This document shows positions 21,289 through 32,660 of a DNA stretch of 64,000 nt, piece after piece. Each line of letters begins with the position of its first letter. Position 1 is the first letter of the stretch. The position numbers and the translations under genes are program-made. The DNA lies in contig JAJJXM010000063.1 in assembly GCA_024516155.1 (NCBI GenBank), forward strand, positions 124,001 through 188,000, read 5' to 3'. The notes beneath the pieces were generated by a model. The model was not told where the DNA came from and did no database searches. It saw nothing but the letters and a program-made list of their open reading frames with translations. The stretch is from Pyronema omphalodes. Its lineage: Eukaryota; Ascomycota; Pezizomycetes; Pezizales; Pyronemataceae.

Positions 21289-23116
21289 TCTAATTACAAC
21301 CAACTGGCAGCGACAATCTGAATAGTTTCCCATAATATGAATCACCAATCCCCAGCCCTCGACTCCCTCCTAAACAGTGCCTGCACAACAGCACATATCA
21401 TCCTGCTACAGCAAATCAACATCACCGTCCCCGCCCTCGCCACCACGAACTCCGCCTCCACGTTGGTCCTGCCCCCCCACTGTGACAGAGACTCCAACAG
21501 GCCAGCAGCATATATCAATCACACAAACCCTTACCTGAAAATATCACAACACACAGCCATATGTACAGACCCGGACCACCAGGTCCTCAAGGTGGGTACA
21601 GATCTCATGCCCGCGTTTCTTCTTTTAATCATTTATAATGACCGTGACCCCGAAACCAAAACCTACACAGCCCCTGCTCCCTATCACCCCTTTCCCTCCC
21701 ACGCATATGCGTGATAACAGGTGACCTCAACGCTCAACATGCTCTATGGAACACCGCTACACGCACACCCAAATATGCCAGTGAACTGGCACACCTTATA
21801 GAACTGAAAAATTGGAGATTCGTTTCAGTCCCAGACACCCCGACACACTACTACCAACAGGGTACTAGATGCTCGGTTACCGACTTGACCCTGGCCTCGC
21901 CAGCCATGATGGAAGAGGTAAGAAACTGGGCCATAGACGATGAATTAGCCACCGGGTCGGACCTTGAATGAATTCGCTTCGACATCAAATCTGCGCACCC
22001 AGACATACACCCTGCCCCCCCACCGGAACGTCTAAACTGGCGGAAAACACACCGGGCCTTGTTTTCCACGACCCTCCAAGCATCCATGTCCACATCGACA
22101 ACACAGTGGAGTCAATACGCCTCCAACCTCACACCCGGAAACCTCGACGCCTGGGCGCTCGTCGCGAGAGAACATATCCTCAATGCAGCTCGCGCCTCAA
22201 CGCCTGTACCACATGTCACCCCCCGATCGAAACGTTGGTTGACAGTGGAAGTCAGCACTGCCAGAAAGGATATAACCCGCGCAAAAAGAAGGTGAAAATC
22301 AATGGGCTCAGACACTAACCACACCATTTACCGTGGCCTACAAAACATGTTTCACCGTTATCTAAGACATGCCAAGGATGCGATGTGGAAGGAGTATCTG
22401 GCTCAGGCAGAAGGACCAGACGTCTGGCAGGCCTTCAAACACACAAACCCGCGCCATGCCCAACTCACTCCAAACATCCGCTCCACAATGAACGGTAGTG
22501 AGGAACTCTGCAGTTCGTTCGATTGGGAAATAGAGGCATTTCAAATGCTATTCCCCGCACCATCTCCCCCGCCCCCCCCCCCCCCCCCCCATCCACCCTC
22601 CGCTGTCGCAGGGAAACAGCGTGGAGGACCTTCTCGCCGTTGGAGGTCACACAAGCCATCTTTACATCTTCCCCCTGGAAAGCCCCAGGACCCGATGGAA
22701 TAACCTTTGGTTGTCTCCGCCCTGTGTGTCTCGCCGTCCCCACATACCTAACCAATGTATACACGACACTGGGCATTGTAGGGTACCATCCCCGCGGGTG
22801 GAGACAGGCCATGACGGTTATTATACAAAAACCCAACAAACCCGATTACGCAAATCCAAAGGCATACCGCCCAATTGCCCTGCTGAACTGCCATGCGAAA
22901 ACGTTAGAGCACTGAATGACGACTCGGCTCGGACAATTCGCGGAGACCCAGCAACTGTTACACCGAGACCGAATGGGAGGCCGCCCGCAGCGATCCTTCA
23001 TCAAAGCAGCAATCGCGCTCGTCCACGACATTGAAATGGGTAAACAACAGAAACTTATCACTACAGCACTTTTCCTAGACGTACGCGGAGCTTTCAACAA
23101 TGTCTCCGCTGATTTA
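21289..23116 (+). pseudogene. LINE E ORF2 fragment (endonuclease and start of reverse transcriptase)
   Basis: ORF2 starts at the ATG at 21289 (MSNYNQLAAT, then a TGA stop). Endonuclease blocks are IILLQQIN, ITGDLNAQHALWN, CSVTDLTLAS and TGSDLE, where the His of the usual SDH is lost and a stop follows. The linker TPRSKRW and EGPDVWQAFKHTNPR come next, then a long poly-C/poly-Pro stretch (22563-22592), and RT pieces FLDVRGAFNNVS. The coding match to family 2 stops near 23116, where sequence switches to the 3' end of family 1. Several frameshifts occur. Confidence 0.83.
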
Positions 23117-23676
23117 AGCGAGCACCAAAACGCAGGGTAACCTGTTTGGTGCCTGCGACAAGTGGCAATGCGAGTATGCAGTACTGGTTCGGGAGGTGGA
23201 GAGAATTACGCTAAAGCGATCATGGTGTTCCTATCAGCCACGTCAGTGGGCAGGCGTTACGTTTAAGTCATGTAAACATGAGTGAGTGTGGCCAAAGTGG
23301 AGGACACGCACAATATGCGGATGGCGGACAAGGAGTTTTTTCTTTTGCCTTTTCCTTTACTTTCGGTTAAAACATGTTCCATTTTTTCTTCCTTTTGTTA
23401 TCCTCGCGTTGTTGTAGCTTTCCGCTTGTAGGGGACTTTGTACTTGTTTCTTTCTTTCCTTTTCCCGATTCTTCTTTGGGGTGGGTGGCTTGGATGCTTT
23501 TCTCGCTTTTCCTTTGCTCCTTTTCTTTGACGGGGGTGTGTAAAGGGGGGTAGGAGAGAGGGGCACCTTATTAGGTAGTCTTGGCCACGACAACAGGATA
23601 CCCGGAGTTTTCTCTTCCTGCATAGGCCTTTCAGGGCTCGAGCAGTGTATGATACAGAACAAAAACAAAACAAAAC
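23117..23676 (+). mobile_element. 5'-truncated LINE family 1 3' end
   Basis: It reads TKTQGNLFGACDKW (compare QTRGHLFGECPRW in LINE A), a deletion, then FLSATSVGRRYV and a stop at 23265, matching the FLSATEIGRRYV end of LINE A ORF2. The 3' UTR and terminal hairpin follow, with GTGTATGAT at 23645-23653 and an ACAAAAC-rich tail to 23676. Left and right flanks belong to different LINEs on opposite strands, so this is a breakpoint region rather than a simple insertion. Confidence 0.78.
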
Positions 23677-24870
23677 GACTGCTCCCTCTGCTAGGGCAAG
23701 GTATTCTGTCCACGTGGTATCTTTCGAAAGGCGTTCGCGTCTAAAGTGGGTATTGCAGAGGGGTTCGAAATTGTAATGGTATTGACGCAGGTGTGTTTTC
23801 TCCCAGCACCGGGGAGCCTGAGGCATTGCTCTGCGCATTTCGTCGACAGCTGCAGTCCACCGCCTCTTGGATCGTGGGGCTGGGTTTAGGAGGGATGTTG
23901 ATTCTTCGACTGCTTGTTGTGATTGTCGTGAGTGCGGTGTTGGGTGAGGTGAGTGCAGTGTGCTTCGTTGGTAGTAGAGAGGTTTTGTGGGGTACTGGAG
24001 GATGATTTCCAGTCTGTCCTTCCCGAATTGAGACGCGTTCTGCATGGGGTTTGTTAGACATCGGGGTGGAGGGTTTCGATGTGGAAGCATATGCCTTCAT
24101 GGTCTGATCACGTGGGTTTGCGTTTCTCGATGACCTAGTTTGTAACTTCTGCGGCTACTGCTGGGGCGGAAAGCATGAGGTCAAGAACGGAGCAGCCTGT
24201 GCCAGTGCAGTACTGGTAGGTAGGCACATCGGGGATGTTGTCGAGATGCCAGCCATGGTTTTCAATCAGTTTGACAGATTCATCGGCTTGGGTCTGGCGT
24301 CCCACACTTGAACTGCGTAGCGGCTGGTGTGCCTTGAGGTCGACAGCGATAATGCATCTAGGTGGGAGGGGGAGAGGAGTGAGGGGGTGGGGTATGGTAT
24401 GGAGTTGTGTTACGGGATCATACTCGTTTGTAGATGTCGGGGAGGTAGAGGGAGGGGATGAGGTTGGTTTGTACCTCGAGGACCTGGTGGTCCGGGTCTC
24501 CGCTGACATCTGGTCAGTGGGTGACGTGGATGTGCGGTTTGAGGCGAGACACGCATATGGCAGTCCTTATAACTGGAGGATTACCACTCCGGGGAGGATT
24601 AGGTTGCAGTCGGCGTGGGTGGTAGCATACCTGGCGTCTTTTGACTGAGCTTCCTGTATCAGGATTATGTCTGCGGTCTTCTCCACTGTGTGGAAGAGGG
24701 TGATTACGAGGATGGTGCTGCGGTTTGTGTTGTGGGACACAATGAGAAGGGTTATGGCTGCAGATGCCTAATGTTGCATCCGCAGTTATGCTTGTATGGT
24801 CGGTCGGAGCAGCGGTGGGTCTCGAGGGGGTGGTGAAGGCTCTTTGGCATGCTTTGTGAACGATGGTTGT
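23677..24870 (-). pseudogene. LINE F ORF2 fragment (endonuclease; truncated)
   Basis: Minus-strand reading gives IILIQEAQ, VKLIENHGWHLDNIPDVP, CSVLDLMLSAPAVAAEV, SDHEGICFHI, then PRSKRRWTAAVDEMRR and TTWTEYLALAEGA, where it is cut by the family 1 tail at 23676/23677. These are the endonuclease C-terminus and the linker to the RT domain. The SDH motif is intact but the frame is broken at several points. No RT or RNase H of this copy is present. Confidence 0.78.
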
Positions 24871-25880
24871 TTTGACAGGGCATTGGGCGCTGTAGGCGGC
24901 ATGGGAGGAGAAGGGGTGTTCTGCTTCATTGCAGTTCAAACAGCTGTCTATGGTGTGCCTACAGTTTCAACTGCATTTGGACGGGCACTCTACGCGGCTG
25001 TGGTGGTCAGTGCATTGTGCACCTGCACATATCGTGCAGACGTGGCTGTTGGTGGAGTGGCAAGTGACATGGTGGTGGTCGTATTGGTGACACTTTCGGC
25101 GCAGGTCAGTAGAGCGGGAGGTGTAGCATTCCGTCACTCGTTTGTGTTCGTATAGCAGGACAATCTTTGAAAGTTTTAGGGCCTGGTAGTTGTCTGAGGA
25201 TTTCAATGGCACCATCATGCTTGATGCGGTCTTGCCTTGTCTCTTATCGGGGTGGGGGATGTACTGTGGTACCCAGACCAATTTGACGGGGTTGTTGCGG
25301 TCAATCTGTTGTGGGAGGAATGACATTCCCTCCTCGGCGTCTGAGATGACGTCCAGTGGCATTGCAAGCACTGCGACATTGTGCAATTTTTCAGTCTTTT
25401 CGGGGGGTAGGATGGAGGTGTGGACAGAGCAGGGGGCTTCGTCGATGATTGGGAGGTGGGGGAGGAGGTCCACATCTGCTTTGGGGCGATGCAGGGTTGT
25501 TTACAGTCATCTTTCGAGTCTTGAGCAGGGGTGGTGGTGGCGGTGTCAGGGGAGTGGGCAGAGGTTGGCAGGACAACATCGGGGCAGAGGACGGGGTCAT
25601 GCACTTCAGCATGTTGTTGGTCTCGCGGGTCATTGTTCAGTCGCGGGGTGGGATTTGGTAGAGCTTTGTGATATGGTCATTCATGATTTTGTAGTCTTCA
25701 TACGCGAGGCCGGCATATGTCGCTAGGGCTCTCGGGACTCCGTCAGACTTGTTGTCGGCTTGGGGGCTATTGTCATCGGAGGGGGCAGTTTTGTCGGGGA
25801 TACCATGGTTGTGGGCTTGATTTAAGACTTCCTTAATGCTTCGTCTGTACATGTCGTTATCGGCTTATGTGGGGTAAGAG
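24871..25880 (-). pseudogene. LINE F ORF1 (gag-like), broken
   Basis: Minus-strand pieces are MNDHITKLYQIPPRD (near 25640), a Pro/Ser/Thr-rich stretch, a block ending VKLVWVPQYIPHPDKRQ, then GKTASSMM, LYEHKRVTECYTSRSTDL and Cys/His pairs (VCTICAGAQC, RVECPSKC) before the ORF2 region. It parallels LINE E ORF1 block for block, which helped locate the solo LTR there. The start codon is not clear, and frameshifts separate the pieces. Confidence 0.75.
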
Positions 25881-26054
25881 CAGGCGGTGGATGTTGCTCG
25901 GCATTGCTGAGGGAGGAACGGGTCGTTTTGGCTTTTGTGTTTGTTTTCTTTTTTTTTGTTTTTCTCGACAGGTGTTCTTCACCGGGGTCACTTTATGTAC
26001 CCCAATCAGCCATTGTGAATCTGACTTCTGGTGCATGTCCCTCCGCTACAAGGG

Positions 26055-29000
26055 TACTCAACTGTTTGTGTGTGCATTCTGCAGTTGCGAGCTTAGTGTC
26101 ACAGATGATAGTGATCGGAGTTTGGATTCGGTGTGTTGTAGTTGTCGGTGTCGTGATAGTTTAAGTTGGCACCGGAGGTGAATAAGGTGGGGGGCATATA
26201 TAGGGCAGACCAAAATCAGGTGACATGGGGTTTGACATGGGTGGAGGGGGCATGTGCATGAGCACGAGGGCCATTGTTTGGAGGGGGGGGTGAGCCAGGC
26301 TATGAATGAAGGAGCCATGTCCTGTTTGGAGGCCCAGTATTGCCGTGGATATCCTGCGGGGCACTGCAGTGTAGGCTTCATCAAGCTTGCTTTTGAATGG
26401 TGCATGGTATGTCTTTGGCTGGGAGGCGGAGGTGTACCAGGTGACCGAATCGTTCATGTGAGCTTCATGGGTGTGGTGTTGCAGCTATTACAATGTGATT
26501 GTTGAGTTCGGTAGAGGGTTTCTTTCGGTTGCCAATTTCACCAAGCGGTCTCCTTCATCGTTGACTGCTACATCGGTATGGCCTGGTACCCAAGACAGGT
26601 GCATTGAGGAGCTGGTTCGTATGAGGAGGGTTTTGCATGAGTGGTGAATGATGCCGGCAGTTTGCCGTGCTGGACCTGGTGAAAGGTGTGAGCAGCGGAC
26701 GATGGCTGCCGGGTTGTCGGTGACGATGTGCATCTAGTGGTTGCGGAGGTGGATGCATTGAAGGTGTGTAGGGCAGGAGAGCAGGCTCTCTCAGATCACT
26801 TGTGGTTCACCATGAAAGAGATGTCGTTTGTGTTGGATATGGGTATGAGGGCTTATATTTGTTTATCGAGGCCATAGGCAATGAAGAAACTAGCACCTGT
26901 GTTGTCATTCAGTTGGGATCGATCTGTGTATTCCAGAATGGCATGGGGCGTCGTTTCGTGGGAGTGTAGGAGCATGAGGTGTTCGTTTGCTGCTTCCGCC
27001 TTCTCAAATATTGACATGGTCGCTGTCAGAGGGGGAGGCTTCCATAGAGGTGTCCGGTTGTGCCGTGTTCTCAACTTTGCTGGTGCGGGATAGCCATTGT
27101 CACATCTGGGTGAGCATGCTTGTGAGATGGGACAGGGGGCATGTGTGACTGTTCCAGTGGCAGTCACACTCGATAGGGGACGGGCTGGCATTCCCGAAGT
27201 AGCCTGGGGTGGAGTAGGAGGAGGAGCATCGCGAAATAACAGGGCGGGTAGGGGGAAGGGAGAGGAGTGTGAGGGCATGTTTTCATTTGTTGTGGGTTAG
27301 TCTGATGTTGACGGGTGGGAGGGCTGCTTCAGTGTGCAGGGCTATAATCGGGGTTGTTATGAAAGCGTTGAGGATCTTGCGTAGCGCGGCGTTCTGTTGT
27401 CGTTGTAATCTGGATCCCAGCGTTTTCTGATTTCACCACCATATCTCTGAACGAAAGTCGGACCTGGATTGGACATATGCACGGTACAGTGTTCTTGTAG
27501 CAGAGGGGGACAGACCAGTTTCGTCTCGCACAAGGCTTCTCAGGGCATTACAGGACCTGGATGCGTCTGTTAGTCTAGTATCTACATAGTGAACAAGGGA
27601 GAGTTTTCTACCAAAGTGGATACCAATCCACCGGACCACATGTTTCTTCCCTCCTTTTGTCTCAGGTCGGACTATTGTGACGTTGAGGAGTCTCACATAT
27701 GTTTGAGGGGTGTTGTCGTCTTTTTGTGCTCTGTAGAAGTGGAGCAGTTCCGACCTGGAGCCGTAGGAATGCCACAGCATTGTTCTTGGCCCATTCAAAA
27801 CCAGTTCCTGCTACCTTTTCTAGGGCCCTTGAGTTGGATTCTCTCGATGTACACGGTGTGGCTAAAGCGACATCGTCGGTGTAGCTGGGTGTCCAGATGC
27901 CTGGGTGGGTGGATGATAGACTGTCGAAGCGCAATGGCAGGTATGGGAGGAACAGGATCGGTAAGGCAGGGGATCCGTGGGGGATAACACTTTGTGTAGC
28001 ACGTTGTTCGGGGCTGTGTCCATTGAATGATAAGGCGGTGATTTTGTGCTGGAGGAAGGATGCACACCAATATACTGTAAGGGGTGGATATTCAAGTGAT
28101 GTCATTGTGTCAAGGAGGCATGTGGCGGATACGTTGTCGAATGCACCTCTGACGTCGGAGAAGAGAGCAGCGGTTATGAGTTTGTTCTTGTGGCCAACCA
28201 CAATGTCGTATGTTGGGGCCATTGCTGCATAGATGCCTGATTGCTTGGGTCGCCCTCCAATGTGATCTTTGTCGAGGATTTGGTGGGTTTCTGCTACTCG
28301 TCATAGACGTGTCGCTATTGGCTTTTCTAGAATCTTTCTCATGCAGTTTAGTAGCGCGATTGGTCTTGACGCACTCACGGAGCTGTAATCAGGTTTGTGT
28401 GGCTTCAGTATGACAACTGTGGGAGCCTGCCTCCAGCAGCGTGGTTGACATCCAACTTTGCCAAAGATTGCATATAGAAGGTGGAAATCTTCCGGGATGA
28501 GGCAGTAGGCTTGTTAGAAGCATAGAAATGGAATTCCATCTGGGCCAGCGGCCTTCTTGGGTTCCGAGGTGAAGTTGGCTGATTTGATATTGGCTTCCAA
28601 GAATGTGTTTCATTCGATTGGGGTTTTGGTGGTCTAGTGGGGTTGAGGGGGGGGCGTCAGGTGGAGGCTTAAAGAGTGCCTGGGAAGGTTCAACTTTGCC
28701 GGGGATATCTGTTCGGCGGGGGTTGGGTTGGGTAGTTGTGTCAGTAATTGGGGGTCTAAGCTGGGCCTGGCTGGGGTTAGTGTGGCGGAAGGCAGCCCAG
28801 ATGTCTACTCCCTTTGTCTGGGGCAGTTACTCCTTCCATAGACTGTCTTTTCCATGTCAGACTGCCCAGAAGTGGTTGTTACGTTCGCTTTTGAACTGGG
28901 CATGGTTGTCTGGGTGTCGCGTGTGCTTACAGACCCTCGGAGCATGGTGGATGTCTTTCCTGGTGGTTGTGATATTGTTGGTCCACCAGCGTGTGGATCC

Positions 29001-29940
29001 GGGGGCGTGTTCCATGGCTAGAGTAGATTGATCGGCTGCTGTGGCCGTGGTTTGTTGGAGGGGGGCGGCCTCTTCGTCCAGCTTGTCGATGGTAGGATTA
29101 GCTTACAGATGTAACCACCGCGGCCAACGGGAACGCGCGAGTCCTGTGAGGATAGTAGCAAATTAAGACTAGTTGGTCTTTTTCCAGTTGACTCCTGGTT
29201 GAGGGTCGGAGAGCTCAACATCTAGGTGTTGCCCCTGTATCTGGAACCGGATGACCTCATGATCTGAACCTGTTTCCGCTTCCTCATCGACTGCCCAGTT
29301 CTGTACATCATTCGCCGTCGAGGGTGAAAAGAGTGTCAGGTCCAAGACGGAGGATCCCGGTCCATTGCAATAGTGGTATATTGAGGTGTCTAGTGTGTTA
29401 GCCAGATACCAGCCTGATTCTTCGATCTAGTATACTAGCTCGTCTGAGTGTGTCATCCGTGTCAGGTGAGAGATCCACAGTGCATGATGAGAATTCATGT
29501 CACCTGTCAGGAGGCAGCGGTGGGGCAGGGTTGACGGGATGAATGAGCGTTGGAGGGTGTATTGTTTGGATTCTTGTTCCCATTCATCGTAAATGTTCAG
29601 GAGGTGAAAGGTGGGGATGAGGGCGGTGTGTATCTCAAGGATCTGGAGATCCGGGTCCGCACAGATGTCGGGGCCTGGAGTAACATGTCGGTGAGGGTTT
29701 AGTTTCGAAATGTACGCCATCGTTCGGACAACTGGGCGGAGGTTTGCTAGGGTTATGAGGAGAAGGCAATCTGGGTGTTTTGTAGCATATATGGGGTTTC
29801 TAATATCAGCTTCCTGTATCAGAATGATGTCTGCAGTCCTGCTGGCAGAGTTCAGAAGGGAGTAAAGGGCTATGGTGCTTCTATGAATGGTGTGGGATAT
29901 TATTCCGAAGGTTGCCACTGAAGAGTTGCTATTACTCATC
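26055..29940 (-). pseudogene. LINE G ORF2 (endonuclease, reverse transcriptase, RNase H), broken
   Basis: ORF2 starts at 29940 with MSNSNSSVATFGIISHT. Endonuclease: IILIQEADI and LLTGDMNSHHALW. Reverse transcriptase: TAALFSDVRGAFDNVS, VIPHGSPALPILFLPY (Gln to His in the conserved PQG) and YTDDVALA with both Asp residues. Thumb: RDETGLSPSATRTLYRAYVQS. RNase H: LEYTDRSQLN, IVTDNPAAIV and SWVPGHTDVAVNDEGDRLV. The C-terminus CTCPLHPCQTPCHLILVC is the Cys/His motif. Multiple stops and frameshifts break it throughout. Confidence 0.85.
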
Positions 29941-31591
29941 GGTCATCATGTTGGTGTTAGAGGGTAGATCAGAGGGTTTCTGGGCGGTTTTTGTTCCTTG
30001 CCAGACAGGTCTTAGGACTGCCAGGCGTGAGGAGCATCTGGGGTCAAAGCAGGGTGAGCTGTGTTGTCATGGTTTGGATAAGTGCAGTTTCTGCATTTGA
30101 CATTGACATGGGGCATGGCCATCCAGTCTGGTTCGGACATTCAGCAAATCGGTGCAGGTCAGTTGAATGTGAGCGGGCTCATAGGGCACAAGTGGCGTGG
30201 AAAATGGAGGGGCGGACAGTGTGGTGGTGTCCAAAGGCAATGCAGCTACAGCATTGGTCAGTGGGTCGGGCTGAGTGATACTCAGTAACCTTCCTCTGTT
30301 CATAGCGTATGATAACTTTGGTTCCCTTCAACCGTTGTGCATGCTCATTGGTCTTAAGGGCGATCAAAACGCTTGATGCTGCCTTGACAACACGTTTGAC
30401 AGGGTGGGATATGTATCGGGGGGGTTTGGCAAGTTGTGTACGATGGTTGCACTCAATCTTAGATTCGGGAGCTTGCATTCCATCAGAGGATTGAGGGGAG
30501 GAGTAAAGTGGAATGCGGTGTACCGTACGTTTGAACCACTTTTCGCCAACCCGGGGTGCAAGCAGGGTGTAGTGGATTGACTGGGCAGCCTGCTGAAGAG
30601 CATTGAGGTGGGCAGTGACTTCTTCAGTAGTGGTTTTGAGGGAAAATATGAGGGTGAGGTTTCCAAGCTGGTTGCAATGCACGGTAACTTCAGACATGTG
30701 GTCAGAAGGTTCTGCCTCCCAGAGTAAGCGGTTGGCAGCAGTACCGAGGTGAGCATTGACATCCTGTGTGGGTTTTTCTAGGTCTGGGCAGGGGATTGTA
30801 GCAGTAACAGGGCGGAGGCCAGCGGGTCTTGGTTATGCTTTGTTGGTTTGGGAGGGGGTCTTGGACTTCTGACCAGCAATGGTCTGGCGCACAGAGGCAC
30901 AGAGGTTTCTGGGGGTATCAGGGTCTGTGCTGGCAGCAGTTGCTTGGGGAACGGGGAAGGGGATGGTGGGGGGAGCAGCGATTTTGTGTTGTGTTAGTGC
31001 TTCTTCGGCGTCGAAGCAGCGGGTCTTCCAGTACGTCACCACATCATCGGTTTGAGCAGTCGCCAGATGGTGAGTGTCAGGGGCAGGGTCAGCAGATTCA
31101 GGAATATTGTGGGAGGGAGGGACCTTGCGCAGCATTTCTTCGATCTCGCGCAGTGTCGCTCTGTTGTGGCCCATGATGCTGAAGGGTTCATTGAGGCCTT
31201 GGGTAGTACAATAATCACTGAGGTGTGTAGCGTCAGCTTGTGTGGTTACTGTGGCCATAAGTTGGTCGATTGCTGTCAGGTCTGCAATGCTGGTGTGTTG
31301 GGGCAGTGCTGTTTCATTGACAGGTGTGCACAGGGAAGCCTGGACACCATGTTCGGAGACAGGGGGATTTTCAGTTGAAGTGGTGGTAGACGCCGCGGAG
31401 CGTTCTGCCGGAAGGGTTAGGATGTCTGGGATATGACGGAGGTGCATTGTGTGTCCTGTTCTGGGTCCAGTAGGGGCAGGCGGTATTTTTGGGAGAGTAG
31501 GTTGCGGAGGGGTGGAGGGGCGGCGAGCTGGGTTGGGTCTAGGCGACCCAGTTTCCTCATCGCTGACGTTAGTTTCAGTGTTCAGGTTCAT
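29933..31591 (-). pseudogene. LINE G ORF1 (gag-like), broken
   Basis: It starts at 31591 (MNLNTETNVSDEETGSP). The first 252 codons are open and Pro/Thr-rich without a recognised domain. After a frame change near 30830 the sequence gives MSEVTVHCNQLGNLTLIF, HLNALQQAAQSIHYTLL, KAASSVLIALKTNEHAQ, IIRYEQRKVTEYHSARPTD and a Cys/His cluster (QCCSCIAFGHHH) matching ORF1 of LINEs E and F. It ends NTNMMTDE with the stop overlapping the ORF2 ATG. Confidence 0.78.
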
Positions 31592-31999
31592 GTCATCGTC
31601 GTTGCTGGTTGGGACTGCGGCTCTGCCCTAGCATGTTGGCTGGCGCTAAGGCTCGGCCTGCAGATCTCGCCGCAGGGAACTGGTTTTTTGTGGTGCGCAG
31701 CAGAGTCTGGCGCCATGTTACCACCTAGGAGTTGGAAGAGAAGATTTGGTAGGAGACAGAGTGAAAGGGAATAGGAGGCGAGTTCGGGGGAGGAATTGTT
31801 TCGTCGTTGTGGTCAGGTCGCGTTGTACCTGTGCCAGGGGCGTCTTCAGGGGCCGTAATTCCCTTATACCTCACTTGCGCGACGAAAAAGAGTGTGCCTG
31901 GCCTGGACAGGCTTCGGGTAGGTAATCTGGTCGTGCTATTCAAGAATCCGCTCGAAAATATGATAATTTCCGGGTGGTTGGTGTGATAGTTGGGGGCGG

Positions 32000-32660
32000 G
32001 GGGGTCAAACTAGAGGTGTGATTGGCTTGTGTAGTTATTGCTGTTGTGCACTGAGCTTCAGCAGGAGGGTCTTACCTGGAACAGCAGTGTTTGTTATGAT
32101 TTCCTTCTGGCTGGATTGCTCATGTCGAAAGGCAATGATTTGAACAGGTAGGCCGGGACTTTGGGGGGAGAATCACATCAGGGAGGACTGGTGTGGTGGC
32201 CGAGGTTGATCTTGAGCAGTCGTGGTGGATCTTTTCAGGGATGATCGACCCACAAGAAGGATCAGGGAAATTTTCTCCTTGACGGAGTAACATAGAGGAT
32301 GTGCTTAGGCATGGCTGAGTGAGCCGGGTGATGGGAAAGCGATTTGTAATTTCTCACTTCACTTCTCATTTTTCAAGTTTGACCACTTTTTGCTGGTTTT
32401 AAAAGGGGAAATCAGTCGACGATTCTGGGAACTGTACAAGGTTCGGCTTGCGGTTGGGGTTCTTTTTTGTTTCTGTCTTTTCTTTCTTTTTCTTATCTTT
32501 TTGGGTGCGTTATGGGGAAGAGGAGATTGGGGAGCCTCTTCAGGTGGTTTTGACCAAGAGGGCAGGAAAAACTGGATTCAGACTCCCGCATAGGCCTTAA
32601 AGGCCTAGAACAGTGTATGATTGAAATCAAATCAAAAATCAAATGAAATCAAATTCAGAA
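32000..32660 (+). mobile_element. 5'-truncated LINE family 1 3' end
   Basis: Degraded C-terminal ORF2 sequence is visible as VDLFRDDRPTRRI and a stop at about 32290, matching VVDLFRDDRLTKAI of LINE A. A 3' UTR homologous to LINE A follows. The terminal hairpin is AGGCCT-TAA-AGGCCT at 32592-32606, then GTGTATGATT and a long AAATC-type tail. Its left junction with the 5' end of LINE G lies between about 31950 and 32050. Confidence 0.82.

Larger units (their letters stand above)
19190..21296 (+). pseudogene. LINE E ORF1 (gag-like), split by a solo LTR
   Basis: The N-terminal part is degraded. Recognisable pieces are MNQHLETVIKRIDKLYRI (shared with LINE F as MNDHITKLYQI), a poly-C run near 19580, and VTLAQTPWYMTT at 20240-20266 where the solo LTR interrupts. 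Beyond the LTR the frame resumes as AEKRAGKTASSVVIAVRT, LVLCEAQRVTEYFTARKTDQ and a Cys/His region to DTNMIQHV. Taking out the LTR and one target copy gives YMTTAEKRAGKT, which matches the order YIPHPDKRQGKT in LINE F. The stop at 21294-21296 overlaps the ORF2 start in ATGTCTAA. Confidence 0.8.
25937..31950 (-). mobile_element. LINE G: near full-length minus-strand LINE (family 2)
   Basis: The most complete family 2 copy, about 6 kb. In minus-strand order it has a 5' segment, ORF1 (31591 to 29933), ORF2 (29940 to about 26055) and an A-rich tail at 25937-25968. ORF1 and ORF2 overlap in ATGAGTAA. All ORF2 domains can be traced, but the reading frame is broken many times, so it is an old copy. 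Target-site duplications were not identified because both flanks are other elements. Confidence 0.85.
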
